In this document: in pieces, positions 17,256-26,493 of the stretch | How the letters are laid out: each line of letters opens with the position of its first letter | Position numbering within the stretch: position 1 is the stretch's first letter | Source of the DNA: an uncultured Clostridia bacterium | GTDB taxonomy: Bacteria; Bacillota; Clostridia; TANB77; CAG-508 | Direction of reading: 5' to 3' | NCBI GenBank assembly: GCA_947628845.1 | Contig: CANRBK010000003.1 | Span: 1-42,454 of the forward strand | DNA length: 42,454 bases | Position numbers and translations under genes: made by a program | Notes under the pieces: generated by a model | What the model saw: the letters and a program-made list of their open reading frames with translations, nothing else | The model's database searches: none | Told to the model about the DNA's origin: nothing

Positions 17256-17630
17256 TTAAGCTGAGAGAATAAAATCTTTATTAGCTAATAGTAATTTCTT
17301 TATTAATTCAATTTGAGCTTTTGATAAACGAGAGTTATTTTCTAAACAATAAAGTTTACCAATTGAAATTGCAATATCTAAGTCTGGATCTTCGCGTGTA
17401 TTGTTAGAAGCTTTATCTTCTGATAGACCGAGTAAATAGTCTAATGATACTTTAAAAACAGAAGCAATTTTAGTAAGGACATCAAGGCGAGGTATTCTTT
17501 CACAAGTTAAATATCTACATATAGTAACATTTGATGTTCCAATTTTCTTTGCTAGTTGAGTTTGAGACATATTATTTTCATCTAATAAAACAGTTAACCT
17601 ATAACTAAATTTTTCTATATCGAAATTCAT
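17256..17630 (-). CDS. XRE-family transcriptional regulator
   Basis: 124 residues, ATG after TAGGAGGTTTCT. Residues about 8-65 are a Cro/CI-type helix-turn-helix: MSQTQLAKKIGTSNVTICRY with LTCERIPRLDVLTKIASVF and VSLDYLLGLSED. This is the common architecture of small XRE repressors in Firmicutes. The C-terminal 50 residues are helical and unrecognised. It is a lone gene; its upstream region carries inverted repeats that could be its own operator. Confidence 0.85.
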   Translation of the reverse strand: MNFDIEKFSYRLTVLLDENNMSQTQLAKKIGTSNVTICRYLTCERIPRLDVLTKIASVFKVSLDYLLGLSEDKASNNTREDPDLDIAISIGKLYCLENNSRLSKAQIELIKKLLLANKDFILSA

Positions 17631-17655
17631 AGAAACCTCCTATATCAAATATTAT

Positions 17656-17728
17656 AGAACTATAACTAATAAGTTCCACAATATTTTGCCAAAATTATAA
17701 TAAATTAAAAATATTAACCAATTGGCAA
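17656..17728. promoter_or_regulatory. Inverted repeats upstream of the XRE gene, candidate operators
   Basis: Two nested elements lie just before the XRE gene: GAACT/AGTTC about ten bases apart (17656-17676), overlapping the likely minus-strand -10 (TATAAT at about 17656-17651), and TTTTGCCAA/TTGGCAAA arms at about 17684-17692 and 17720-17728. Autorepression is typical for XRE proteins; binding here is inferred. Confidence 0.35.
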
Positions 17729-17796
17729 ATAATAGGATAAAAATAGCAAAATAAAATAGAAAATACAACACACTAAGTATGAACTATTTTTGATAA

Positions 17797-17846
17797 AAAA
17801 ACTAAGATATTCTAATAATAATTTTTATTAAAATATCTTAGTTTTA
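17797..17846 (-). terminator. Terminator of the transglycosylase gene
   Basis: AAAACTAAGATATT (17797-17811) pairs with AATATCTTAGTTTT (17832-17845); on the minus strand it is followed by TTTTTATC. Confidence 0.75.
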
Positions 17847-17854
17847 GCTTTAAA

Positions 17855-18541
17855 TTATTTAACAGATAAAGATTCTTCCTTAGTAATGTAACCATATTCA
17901 AGCATCTTATTTAAGACATGATATTGACGACTTTTGGCCAAATCCGGATTTACAGATGGGGAATAAACAGAAGGAGCATTTGGAATACCAGCAAGCATAG
18001 ATGCTTCATCCAAATTTAAATCATTAGGAGATTTATTATAATATCCTTTGCTTGCTTCGGAAATTCCATAATATCCATCACCGAAATAAGCAGTGTTTAC
18101 ATATATTTCAAATATCTGTTTTTTAGTATAATTTTTTTCTAAATCATAAGCAGCAAAAATTTCTGCAACTTTTCGTACCCAAGATTTTTCTTGAGAGAGC
18201 ACAATATTTTTGGCAACTTGTTGAGTTATTGTACTTCCACCTTCTCTAAATTCTTTATTTTTTATATTAGTAAAAATAGCTCGCCCAATTGATATAAAAT
18301 CTACTGGACCATGATCGTAAAATCTATGGTCTTCAACACTTATTACTGCATTTCTATAATAAGATGACATATTTTCAAATTTAATAAAGTTTTCTTTACT
18401 TGTAATTTCCTCTACTCTAGTAATCAAAGGTTTTTCTTTTAATGCTTTCGTATAATAAGAATGACCAATTAAAAATATTATGGAACAAAATAAAATTATT
18501 AGTAATAGTATTGCGAAAAGTAATCTTCTAATAAATTTCAT
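17855..18541 (-). CDS. mtgA: Monofunctional peptidoglycan glycosyltransferase (GT51)
   Basis: 228 residues from the ATG at 18541; AAAGGAGG is ten bases upstream. One N-terminal membrane anchor (residues about 8-28) and a GT51 domain that polymerises lipid II. Catalytic motif 1 is SVEDHRFYDHGPVD with the key Glu, motif 2 is GGSTITQQVAKN, then KKQIFEIYVNTAYFGDGYYG and LAGIPNAPSVYSP. No transpeptidase domain follows, so it is a stand-alone enzyme and not a class A PBP. Monocistronic. Confidence 0.88.
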   Translation of the reverse strand: MKFIRRLLFAILLLIILFCSIIFLIGHSYYTKALKEKPLITRVEEITSKENFIKFENMSSYYRNAVISVEDHRFYDHGPVDFISIGRAIFTNIKNKEFREGGSTITQQVAKNIVLSQEKSWVRKVAEIFAAYDLEKNYTKKQIFEIYVNTAYFGDGYYGISEASKGYYNKSPNDLNLDEASMLAGIPNAPSVYSPSVNPDLAKSRQYHVLNKMLEYGYITKEESLSVK

Positions 18542-18686
18542 AACCAATCATCCTCCTTTGTATATGCATATTATACAATAAAATTAACAAAAAAGAAACA
18601 AATTATAACAAAAATAAATATACTATATTATAAAAAATAAAGATATAACTATATTTTATTTGAAATAAACCTAAAGGAGTGAATAT

Positions 18687-19535
18687 ATGTTGAAATTCAC
18701 AAAAATGCAAGGATTAGGAAATGATTATATTTATATTGATGCAATAAATCAGAATATAAAAAATGAAAAAGAACTTGCAAGATTCGTTAGTAATAGACAC
18801 TTTGGAATTGGCGGAGATGGCTTGATTCTTATATGTAAAAGTGATATTGCTGATTTTAAAATGAGGATGTTTAACGCAGATGGAACAGAAGCAGAGATGT
18901 GTGGAAATGGGATTAGATGTGTTGGAAAGTTTGTATATGACAAAGGACTTACCAATAAAATAACAATAAAAGTTGAAACACTAGCGGGAATTAAAATATT
19001 GACTTTAAATATAAAGGATAAAAAAGTACATACAATAAAAGTCGATATGGGAGAGCCTATTTTTAAACCAGAGATGATACCAGTATTAGCAGACGAAAAT
19101 CCTGTTAAAAATTTAAAATTAAAAGTAGGAGAAAAAGAATTTACATTTACATCTGTATCTATGGGAAACCCACATGCTGTTACTATTGTAAAAGATATTG
19201 AGAAATTTGATGTAGAAAAATATGGCAAAGTATTAGAGATTGATAAGGTGTTCCCTAATAAATGTAATATAGAATTTATACAAATTATAGATAAAAAAAA
19301 TGTAAAAATGAGAGTTTGGGAAAGAGGAACAGGAGAAACATTAGCATGTGGAACTGGTGCATGCGCTACAGCAGTTGCTTGTATATTGAACCAATTAACG
19401 GAAAGTAAAGTAAATATACAATTACAAGGCGGAATATTAGAAATAGAGTGGAATAAAAAAGATAATCATGTATATATGACAGGACCGGCTGTAACCATAT
19501 GTGATGGAGAAATTTATAAGGAGGATATGGAATGA
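18687..19535 (+). CDS. dapF: Diaminopimelate epimerase
   Basis: 282 residues; converts LL- to meso-diaminopimelate, the last step before lysine and a peptidoglycan precursor. The start [18 protein letters not shown] follows AAAGGAGTGAATAT. Both catalytic cysteines are visible: [12 protein letters not shown] near residue 73 and [13 protein letters not shown] near 223. ATGA overlap with the next gene (dapL) shows translational coupling of the two last steps of the aminotransferase DAP pathway. Confidence 0.95.
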   Translation: MLKFTKMQGLGNDYIYIDAINQNIKNEKELARFVSNRHFGIGGDGLILICKSDIADFKMRMFNADGTEAEMCGNGIRCVGKFVYDKGLTNKITIKVETLAGIKILTLNIKDKKVHTIKVDMGEPIFKPEMIPVLADENPVKNLKLKVGEKEFTFTSVSMGNPHAVTIVKDIEKFDVEKYGKVLEIDKVFPNKCNIEFIQIIDKKNVKMRVWERGTGETLACGTGACATAVACILNQLTESKVNIQLQGGILEIEWNKKDNHVYMTGPAVTICDGEIYKEDME

Positions 19536-20762
19536 GTTATATAAATGAAAATTTTTTAAAGTTACAAGATAACTATTTATTTTCTACAATAGCAAAAAAA
19601 GTAGATAAATTTACCAGAGAAAATCCAGAAAAAAATATAATAAAATTAGGAATAGGAGATGTAACAAAGCCGATAGTCCCAGCATGTATACAAGCTATGC
19701 AAAAAGCAGTAACAGAAATGGGTACGCAGATAGGCTTTAAAGGATATGGACCAGAACAAGGATATGAATTTTTGAGAAAAGCAATAGTTGAAAAGGACTA
19801 TAAACAAAGAGGAATAGAGTTATCTGTAGACGAAATATTTGTTTCAGATGGTGCAAAGTGTGATTCACGGAAATATAGTTGATATATTTAGTAATAGTAA
19901 TAAAGTAGCAATCACAGATCCTGTATACCCAGTGTATTTAGATACAAATGTTATGGCAGGAAGAAGCGGAAGATATAATAAGGAAAAAAGAAAATATGAA
20001 AATATAGTATATTTGCCAGTAACAGCAGAAAATGATTTTAAACCAGAATTACCAAAAGAAAAAGTAGATTTAATATATTTATGTTTTCCAAACAATCCTA
20101 CTGGTACAACATTAGACAAAATAGAATTAAAAAAATGGATAGATTATGCTAAAGAAAACAAATCAATAATTTTATATGATGCTGCTTATGAAGCATTTAT
20201 TACAGAAAAAGATATTCCTCATAGTATATATGAAATAGAAGGAGCGCAAAACGTAGCAATAGAATTTAAAAGTTATTCAAAAACAGCAGGATTTACTGGT
20301 ATTAGGTGTGGATATGTTGTAATTCCAAAAGAGGTAAAAGGGCTAGATAAAAATGGAAATGAGACTAGCTTAAACACGTTGTGGAATAGAAGAACTTGTA
20401 CAAAATTTAATGGGGTATCATATATAACTCAAAGAGCAGCAGAAGCAATATACACAGAAGAAGGAAAGAGACAGATAGAGGAAAATATTAAATATTACTT
20501 GGAAAATGCAAAGATTATAAAAAAAGGGCTAGAAGAAATAGGATATATGGTATATGGAGGTATTAACTCACCTTATATTTGGTTAAAAATTCCAAAAGGA
20601 ATCACATCATGGGAATTTTTTGATGAATTATTAGAGAAAGCAAATGTTGTTGGAACACCAGGCAGTGGATTTGGATTAAGTGGAGAGGGATATTTTAGAT
20701 TAACTGCTTTTAATACTAGAGAAAATACTATTGAAGCAATCGAAAGAATGAAGAAAATGTAG
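19532..20762 (+). CDS. dapL: LL-diaminopimelate aminotransferase, split by +1 frameshift at a CGG codon
   Basis: PLP enzyme that makes LL-diaminopimelate directly from tetrahydrodipicolinate and glutamate. The N-terminal frame (19532-19882) carries [18 protein letters not shown] and [20 protein letters not shown] and reaches [13 protein letters not shown]. The rest lies in the +1 frame: [42 protein letters not shown] and the PLP lysine in [15 protein letters not shown]. They join at in-frame CGG 19868-19870; skipping the C gives GAT TCA GGA AAT ATA, the conserved DxGN stretch of DapL, and a protein of 409 residues, as expected. Read in frame 0 the CGG is followed by a stop four codons on, so without a shift no enzyme is made. 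Confidence 0.88.
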
Positions 20763-20905
20763 TATTCCCTAATGTTTTAAAGAATTAAAGCTGTAATTGT
20801 AATTAAAATGTAATTAAAAAGTTATATTGTTCACAATAAAATAATTTTAATGATTTCCGTAAACTAGTTATACATACTTTACATGTAATATAAAATATAG
20901 CCCGC

Positions 20906-20934
20906 TTGATTTAAGGTTAGAAAATTTTTATACT
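20906..20934 (+). promoter_or_regulatory. Sigma-A promoter of the surface-protein cluster
   Basis: TTGATT (20906-20911), 17 bases, TATACT (20929-20934), 60 bases before the 748-residue gene. The 20763-20905 stretch before it holds no recognisable element. Confidence 0.55.
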
Positions 20935-20993
20935 AAAATTAGATAAATTTGAGTATGTAATTATAAATATTATAAAAAAGAAGGAGGGTAAAT

Positions 20994-23240
20994 ATGCAGG
21001 AGACTAATGAAAAAGAGACAATAAAAGAAAAAATAAAAAAATTAAAAGACAAAATCATGCAACAATCTAAATTTAAAAAGATATTAATATTAGTAGTTAT
21101 ATTTGCATTATTAGCTTCATGTATTATTACCCTTACTATGCAAACAATAAAACAAATACAAATAAAAAAAATTGAAGACAAACCATTATTAGAATATGAA
21201 GTGAAAAATAGAATAAATAGAACAACTTATGAAATAGTTGTACGAATTAATAGTGCTGACGGAATAGAAAGTATAAGTTACATAGATCAAAATACAAATA
21301 ATGAAATAAAATTAAATGCTTATGGAAAAGTAACAATAGGAATTGATTATATAGTAGAAGATAAAAAAGATTATGATTTCAAAATAAAAATCAAAAATCA
21401 AGATGAAATAACAAAAACACTAGAATTTGAACGACCAAAAATTCAAGGTAATTATAAAGCTGAAATTGATGGTGGAATATATGTAAATGAGCCAGATTTA
21501 ACAGGATATAATACTAACTACACAAGATATCTAAATATAGATGAAGATGGAAACTTAGAACCTGGAGAATGGATAAATGGGGAAAAACCTTCTAACTGGT
21601 ATAACTATGAAGAACAACAATGGGCCAATATATATGTAGAAGCAAATGGATTAGAAACATATTATGTATGGATACCAAGATATTGCTTTAAATTAGATCA
21701 AAAAGAACAAAAAAGTGAAGTAAAATTTATAGATGTAGACGATAATTATCAAGATCAAAATGGACAAGTTACCACATGGGAAAAATTAGAAAAAGATGGA
21801 TATCAAATACCAGAAGCATTTACATGGGGAGTCACAGAGATTCCAGGATATTGGGCAATGAAATATACAGCAGGAGAAAGGAATTTATATACGATAAACT
21901 TTGAAACAACGGCAAGTAAAACAAAAGTATATGTAAAAACAGTATCAAAAAATACTACAGAAAATATAACTAAATATATTTGTTATATAAATGGCGAACA
22001 AATCAAAGAATTTGATGATCCAACAATTATAGGAAACTTTGAACATAAAATGGATACAGATAATATAAATTATGTTAATATAACAGCGCTAAATGAAAAT
22101 GGAGAAATAGTAGGAAGCATGACAAAAGAATGTAAACAAGCAAAGGTAAATGAACCAGAACTAAGTAGTTTTAATCAAGACACAACATTTTTTGTAACAT
22201 ATGATGAAGACGGAAATGAACATAGTACAATACCAATAAATAAAGAAAAACCATCAGATTGGTATGACTATGGAGAAAGTAGATGGGCAAATATAGTAAC
22301 AAGAAATAATGAACTAGAAACATATTATGTATGGATACCAAGATATGAGTTTAAATTAGATCAAACAGCACAAAGAAGTAATGTTAATTTTATAGAAGGA
22401 ATAAAAGAAGAAGCAACAAAAGGATATCAAATACCAGAAGCATTTACGTTTAATGGAAAGCAATTAACAGGATATTGGGCAATGAAATATACAGTAGGAG
22501 ATGCAGCAGCACCAAGATTTGATACAGAAGTAACAGCAACAAGTAATAGTATAAAAACAAAAGGAATAACAGGAACAGAAATAAAGGATGGACAAGAATA
22601 TATATTTAACTATTATATAGATGGTACATATCAAGGAACAAAAACAACAGCAGCAGATGAATTTGAATTTGAACAATTAGATAGCAAAAAAACATATACT
22701 ATACTAGTTGAAATAAGAAAGAAGACAGAAGAAAATAGTAATGAAAACCATGATAAAGGCGAATATGCAGGAACTATAGTAAAACAAATAGCCACAATAG
22801 ATGCAAACAAACCAGAGTTAATAGGATTTAATCCAGAAAAAACATATTATGTTTTATATGATGAAAATGGAAATGAAACTATAGGAAACAAAATTGATAT
22901 AGATGATGATGGAAATATAATGAATAAGCCAGATAATTGGTATGACTATAGTAAAAGAAAATGGGCAAATATAGTAGTAACGGATGCTGATATAACAGAA
23001 GATAAAAAGATAAATTATGAGCCAGGTAAGATGACAACATATTATGTATGGATACCAAGATATGAATTTATGATAACAAGTAGCCAATATGCACAACCAA
23101 CACAAGGAAGAACAGAAGTAAGATTTATAGAAGGAACAAGGACAGATACAGATGTAGGATATCAAATACCAGAAGCATTTACATTTAATGGAAAGCAATT
23201 AACAGGATATTGGGCAATGAAATACACCGCAGGAAATTAA
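20994..23240 (+). CDS. Membrane-anchored protein with three VWIPRY/YWAMKY modules
   Basis: 748 residues after GAAGGAGGGTAAAT. A charged N terminus and one membrane helix (about residues 26-48) precede an extracellular part made of a module repeated three times. Each module has WY(N/D)Y, WANI, YYVWIPRY (near residues 225, 445 and 684), GYQIPEAFT and (P/T)GYWAMKYT (near 286, 494 and 739), joined by fibronectin-like linkers (TKYICYINGEQIKEF; YTILVEIRKK). The module resembles the N-terminal half of large clostridial pilin-like proteins whose complete form continues into an FGE/lectin-like C-terminal half; here the protein stops after YWAMKYTAGN. Very similar to the 775-residue paralogue downstream, but anchored by an ordinary helix, not a pilin-like one. 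Function unknown; surface display or binding is inferred. Confidence 0.7.
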   Translation: MQETNEKETIKEKIKKLKDKIMQQSKFKKILILVVIFALLASCIITLTMQTIKQIQIKKIEDKPLLEYEVKNRINRTTYEIVVRINSADGIESISYIDQNTNNEIKLNAYGKVTIGIDYIVEDKKDYDFKIKIKNQDEITKTLEFERPKIQGNYKAEIDGGIYVNEPDLTGYNTNYTRYLNIDEDGNLEPGEWINGEKPSNWYNYEEQQWANIYVEANGLETYYVWIPRYCFKLDQKEQKSEVKFIDVDDNYQDQNGQVTTWEKLEKDGYQIPEAFTWGVTEIPGYWAMKYTAGERNLYTINFETTASKTKVYVKTVSKNTTENITKYICYINGEQIKEFDDPTIIGNFEHKMDTDNINYVNITALNENGEIVGSMTKECKQAKVNEPELSSFNQDTTFFVTYDEDGNEHSTIPINKEKPSDWYDYGESRWANIVTRNNELETYYVWIPRYEFKLDQTAQRSNVNFIEGIKEEATKGYQIPEAFTFNGKQLTGYWAMKYTVGDAAAPRFDTEVTATSNSIKTKGITGTEIKDGQEYIFNYYIDGTYQGTKTTAADEFEFEQLDSKKTYTILVEIRKKTEENSNENHDKGEYAGTIVKQIATIDANKPELIGFNPEKTYYVLYDENGNETIGNKIDIDDDGNIMNKPDNWYDYSKRKWANIVVTDADITEDKKINYEPGKMTTYYVWIPRYEFMITSSQYAQPTQGRTEVRFIEGTRTDTDVGYQIPEAFTFNGKQLTGYWAMKYTAGN

Positions 23241-23299
23241 GTAGTTAATATGTTCATTAAATTAAAAATATATATAAATAAAACTGAGGAGGATAAAAA

Positions 23300-23995
23300 A
23301 TGAAAAAACAAATTTTAACAAAAATAATAGCAACAATAGTATTAGCAACAACATTATTATTAGGAAATGTAGGAGTAGCAAAAGCAGCATTGCAAGCAAA
23401 TCCAAATACAAAAGATAAAAAGCGAGATTACCCAACAAATTGGATGCAAAATTTTAGGAAGATGGAGGAAGCAGGAGAATCAATGGGGCTAGATGAGACA
23501 TTAAATGAAGATTTAACACCAAAAGAAAGTAATAATATAGATGTACATATGATGAGATCAACAGAATATGGGGCAATAGCAATATTATCAGCATCAGGAT
23601 ATGGAAATCCAGTTCAAATAAGAGGTACTAATGTTACAACTACAGGAAATAATACAGGGATGGTAGTAAGTACAAGTACGATAGAAAATGTAGCAGGAGG
23701 ATTAGAAAATAATATATTTACAACAACAAATGCTAGATATTATGACACTTATACAACATCATATGCAAGTGCAAGAGTAGGAGATGCTTTAGGAACAGCA
23801 ACAACTCTAAACCAAGGATGTATGCATTGGCATGGGGCGGGATCTGATAGTTGGATTAATAGCGTAAAGCCTTACTTATTGCGTGGTAGTAGTGGAAGTA
23901 TATTCTCGACTGGCTATTACAATTACGGAGGTAACGGAAATCGTGATAACAACTATTATTGTCGTGGAGTAGCAGTATGCGGAAAGGATTTTTAA
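23300..23995 (+). CDS. Secreted C-terminal-half FGE/lectin-like protein with candidate variable end
   Basis: 231 residues after GAGGAGGATAAAAA. A clear signal peptide (basic start, IIATIVLATTLLLG core, AKA-A cleavage near residue 30). The mature part has FRKMEEAGESMGL, IDVHMMRSTEYGAIAIL, ARYYDTY with ARVGDAL, and a C-terminal LLRGSSGS segment ending RGVAVCGKDF. This order matches the second half of clostridial pilin/FGE-type surface proteins (HMMKNTEWGAVAYL then RGG then FRPV in family members I recall). The first half, VWIPRY to YWAMKY, is absent here but present three times in each flanking gene. The last 35 residues are rich in G, N, S and Y and use CGT arginine codons unlike the surrounding genes. 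Function unknown. Confidence 0.65.
   Translation: MKKQILTKIIATIVLATTLLLGNVGVAKAALQANPNTKDKKRDYPTNWMQNFRKMEEAGESMGLDETLNEDLTPKESNNIDVHMMRSTEYGAIAILSASGYGNPVQIRGTNVTTTGNNTGMVVSTSTIENVAGGLENNIFTTTNARYYDTYTTSYASARVGDALGTATTLNQGCMHWHGAGSDSWINSVKPYLLRGSSGSIFSTGYYNYGGNGNRDNNYYCRGVAVCGKDF
23882..23985 (+). other. Candidate hypervariable (DGR-type) segment at the 3' end of the secreted gene
   Basis: The segment begins CGT GGT AGT AGT GGA AGT and runs through TAT TAC AAT TAC, GGT AAC GGA AAT CGT, AAC AAC TAT TAT to TGT CGT GGA. Asn/Tyr/Ser/Gly codons of the kind produced by adenine mutagenesis dominate, all three arginines are CGT, and it lies at the C-terminal end of a lectin-like fold, the usual site of diversity-generating retroelement variable repeats. 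No template repeat or reverse transcriptase is present in this window, so this is a hypothesis. Confidence 0.35.
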
Positions 23996-24016
23996 AAATT
24001 CAATTAGGAGAAAAAA

Positions 24017-26344
24017 ATGGAAAAAATAGAAAAGAAGAAAGGAATAAGCACAAGGCATAATCCATCTGTAATCAGCAAAACTGAAATAGCTGGAATAACA
24101 TTAATAGCATTAGTAATAACCATAATAATTCTTCTAATATTAGCAGGTGTATCAATAGCAATGATAGGTGAAAATGGACTAATATCAAGAGCAAAAGAAT
24201 CAGCATTTAAAGCTAAAATGTCAGCATACAAAGAAGAAGCAGATATGTATGTAGCATGGCAAATAACAGAAACAATGAAAACAGACACAAAATGGATAAA
24301 CTCAGGAGATACACTAAAAGAAGCAATAGAAGCACAAGTAGTAATGGATATACAAAAAGATGATGTAACAATAGAAATAAAAGATATAATGAAAGATATA
24401 AGCAAAAAAGAAGAAGAATATATAGTAGTATACAAAGGCGAAATGTATTATGTATCAAATAGTGAAATAGAAAATAATGAAAAACAAGAAAAATGGTGTA
24501 GAGAAATAGGAATACCAATATTAGGATATGTAGCTCAAGAAGGAATAGTAGTAAGAAATGGAAATTATGAAGAAGTAAATGGAGTATACTTATGTACACC
24601 AAAATTAGATGAAGGATTTGACGAAGAAAAAACAAGATACTTAGAAGTAGATGAAGAAGGAGATTTAGTACCAGGAAACTGGATAAAAGATAAACCAACA
24701 GAAAAATGGTATTCATATAAAGAAAGCAACTGGGCAAATATATATGTAGAAAATAGTGGAGCAGACGTATATTATGTATGGATACCAAGGTACTGCTTTA
24801 CACTAAACCAATCAGACCAAACAAGTGACGTTAAATTCATAGACACAGACAACCATTATAAAGATGTAGACGGAACAGAAAAAACATGGGAAGAATTACA
24901 ATCAGAAGGATACCAAGTACCAGAAGCATTCACATTTAATAATCAAGAGTTACCGGGCTATTGGGCAATGAAATACACAGCAGGAGATATAATAACACCA
25001 TCAACAATAAATTATGATATGTCAGTAGTACAAGGAGTAATAACAATAAAAAATATAACACTAAATACAACAATAACAAATGCAAATCCAATAACAAAAT
25101 ACACAATAGCATTAAATGGAGAAATAGTAGAAGAAATAACAGAAGAAGAAAAAATAGCAGATATAAAATCACAAGTAATAAAAATAGAAAATCTAAAACA
25201 AGGAAAAAACACAATAAATGTAACAGGACTAAATGAAGCTGGAGAAATAGTAGGAAGTATGACAAAAGAGTATGAACCAGCAATAGTAAATAAACCAGAC
25301 TTTACAGGATTTGATGAAAATACAACATTCTATGTAACGTATGACGAAAATGAAAACGAACATAGTACAATACCAATAAAAGAAGAAATGCCAAAATACT
25401 GGTATGAGTATGGAGAAAGTAGATGGGCAAATATAGTAACAAGAAATAATGGACTAGAAACATATTATGTATGGATACCAAGATATGAATTTAAATTAGA
25501 TCAAACAAATCAAAGAAGTATAGTACAATTTATAAATGGAACAAGTACAGAAACACATGACGGCTATCAAATACCAGAAGCATTTACATTTAACGAAAAG
25601 CAATTATCGGGCTATTGGGCAATGAAATATACAGCAGGAACAGAATCAGCACCATTATTTGACACAGAAGTAACAGCAACAAGTAATAGTATAAAAACAA
25701 AAGGAATAACAGGAACAGGAGTAAAAGAAGAAGAAGGACAAGTATACAATTATTATATAAATGGAGAAAGTAAAGGACACACAACAAATGCAACAGATAC
25801 ATTTGAATATAGTGGACTAGTCCCTAATACAAAATACACAATACTAGTGGAAATAAGAAATACAAATAACGAATATGTAGGAAGCATAGTAAAACAAATA
25901 AGTACAATAGATGCAAATAAGCCAGAGTTTATAGGATTTAAAGAAGAAAATACATACTATGTTTTATATGATGATGAAGGAAATGAAACAATAGGGGATA
26001 AAATAAAAAAAGACAAAGATGGAAATGCAACAAACATGCCAGCAAACTGGTATAATTATAGTGAAAGAAAATGGGCAAATATTGTTGTAACAGATGGACA
26101 AATAGTAGAAGGAAAAATACAAAATGCAACAAAGACAACATATTTCGTATGGATACCAAGATATGAATTTATGATAACAAGCAGTCAACAAGCACAGCCA
26201 GCACAAGGAAGAACAGAAGTAAGATTTTTATCAGGTACTAGTACAGATACAGATATAGGATACCAAATACCAGAAGCATTTACTTTTAACGAAAAGCAAT
26301 TAACAGGTTATTGGGCAATGAAATATACAGCAGGAGATATGTAG
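24017..26344 (+). CDS. Pilin-like protein with three VWIPRY/YWAMKY modules
   Basis: 775 residues after TTAGGAG, 21 bases behind the secreted gene. The N terminus looks like a prepilin: a basic leader, EIAG at residues 23-26 and ITLIALVITIIILLILAG, then a long helix (SAFKAKMSAYKEEADMYVAW) as in pilins, although Glu5 is replaced. Three extracellular modules follow, with YYVWIPRY or YFVWIPRY near residues 254, 484 and 711 and YWAMKYTAG after each, separated by beta-sandwich-like linkers. Modules 2 and 3 are close to identical to those of the 748-residue protein. It also ends right after YWAMKYTAG, lacking the C-terminal half that the gene between them encodes. Assembly into a pilus-like or surface complex is inferred. 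Confidence 0.7.
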   Translation: MEKIEKKKGISTRHNPSVISKTEIAGITLIALVITIIILLILAGVSIAMIGENGLISRAKESAFKAKMSAYKEEADMYVAWQITETMKTDTKWINSGDTLKEAIEAQVVMDIQKDDVTIEIKDIMKDISKKEEEYIVVYKGEMYYVSNSEIENNEKQEKWCREIGIPILGYVAQEGIVVRNGNYEEVNGVYLCTPKLDEGFDEEKTRYLEVDEEGDLVPGNWIKDKPTEKWYSYKESNWANIYVENSGADVYYVWIPRYCFTLNQSDQTSDVKFIDTDNHYKDVDGTEKTWEELQSEGYQVPEAFTFNNQELPGYWAMKYTAGDIITPSTINYDMSVVQGVITIKNITLNTTITNANPITKYTIALNGEIVEEITEEEKIADIKSQVIKIENLKQGKNTINVTGLNEAGEIVGSMTKEYEPAIVNKPDFTGFDENTTFYVTYDENENEHSTIPIKEEMPKYWYEYGESRWANIVTRNNGLETYYVWIPRYEFKLDQTNQRSIVQFINGTSTETHDGYQIPEAFTFNEKQLSGYWAMKYTAGTESAPLFDTEVTATSNSIKTKGITGTGVKEEEGQVYNYYINGESKGHTTNATDTFEYSGLVPNTKYTILVEIRNTNNEYVGSIVKQISTIDANKPEFIGFKEENTYYVLYDDEGNETIGDKIKKDKDGNATNMPANWYNYSERKWANIVVTDGQIVEGKIQNATKTTYFVWIPRYEFMITSSQQAQPAQGRTEVRFLSGTSTDTDIGYQIPEAFTFNEKQLTGYWAMKYTAGDM

Positions 26345-26356
26345 CAGATAATTTAG

Positions 26357-26386
26357 GGGAAGTGTAATAATTGCACTTCTCTTTTT
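26357..26386 (+). terminator. Terminator of the surface-protein cluster
   Basis: GAAGTG (26359-26364) pairs with CACTTC (26374-26379), followed by TCTTTTT. Confidence 0.7.
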
Positions 26387-26422
26387 GACATTCAAAAACA
26401 AACAAAAATTTGCAAAAAAGTA

Positions 26423-26451
26423 TTGACTTTTTTAACTAATATTTATATAAT
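26423..26451 (+). promoter_or_regulatory. Sigma-A promoter of the HD hydrolase gene
   Basis: TTGACT (26423-26428), 17 bases, TATAAT (26446-26451), 42 bases before the ATG. Confidence 0.75.
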
Positions 26452-26493
26452 TGGCAAAGAGAATAATAGAAAAGTCAAGAAAGTAGGTAAAAA

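Noticed and set aside
24213..26206. Long minus-strand open frames opposite the repeat-module genes
   Set aside because: They are Leu/Ile/Cys-rich shadows of strongly biased A-rich coding strands, with no ribosome sites.
20994..26344. CRISPR-like reading of the repeated stretches
   Set aside because: The repeats are protein-coding modules of 200 or more residues, not short regular repeats with unique spacers.
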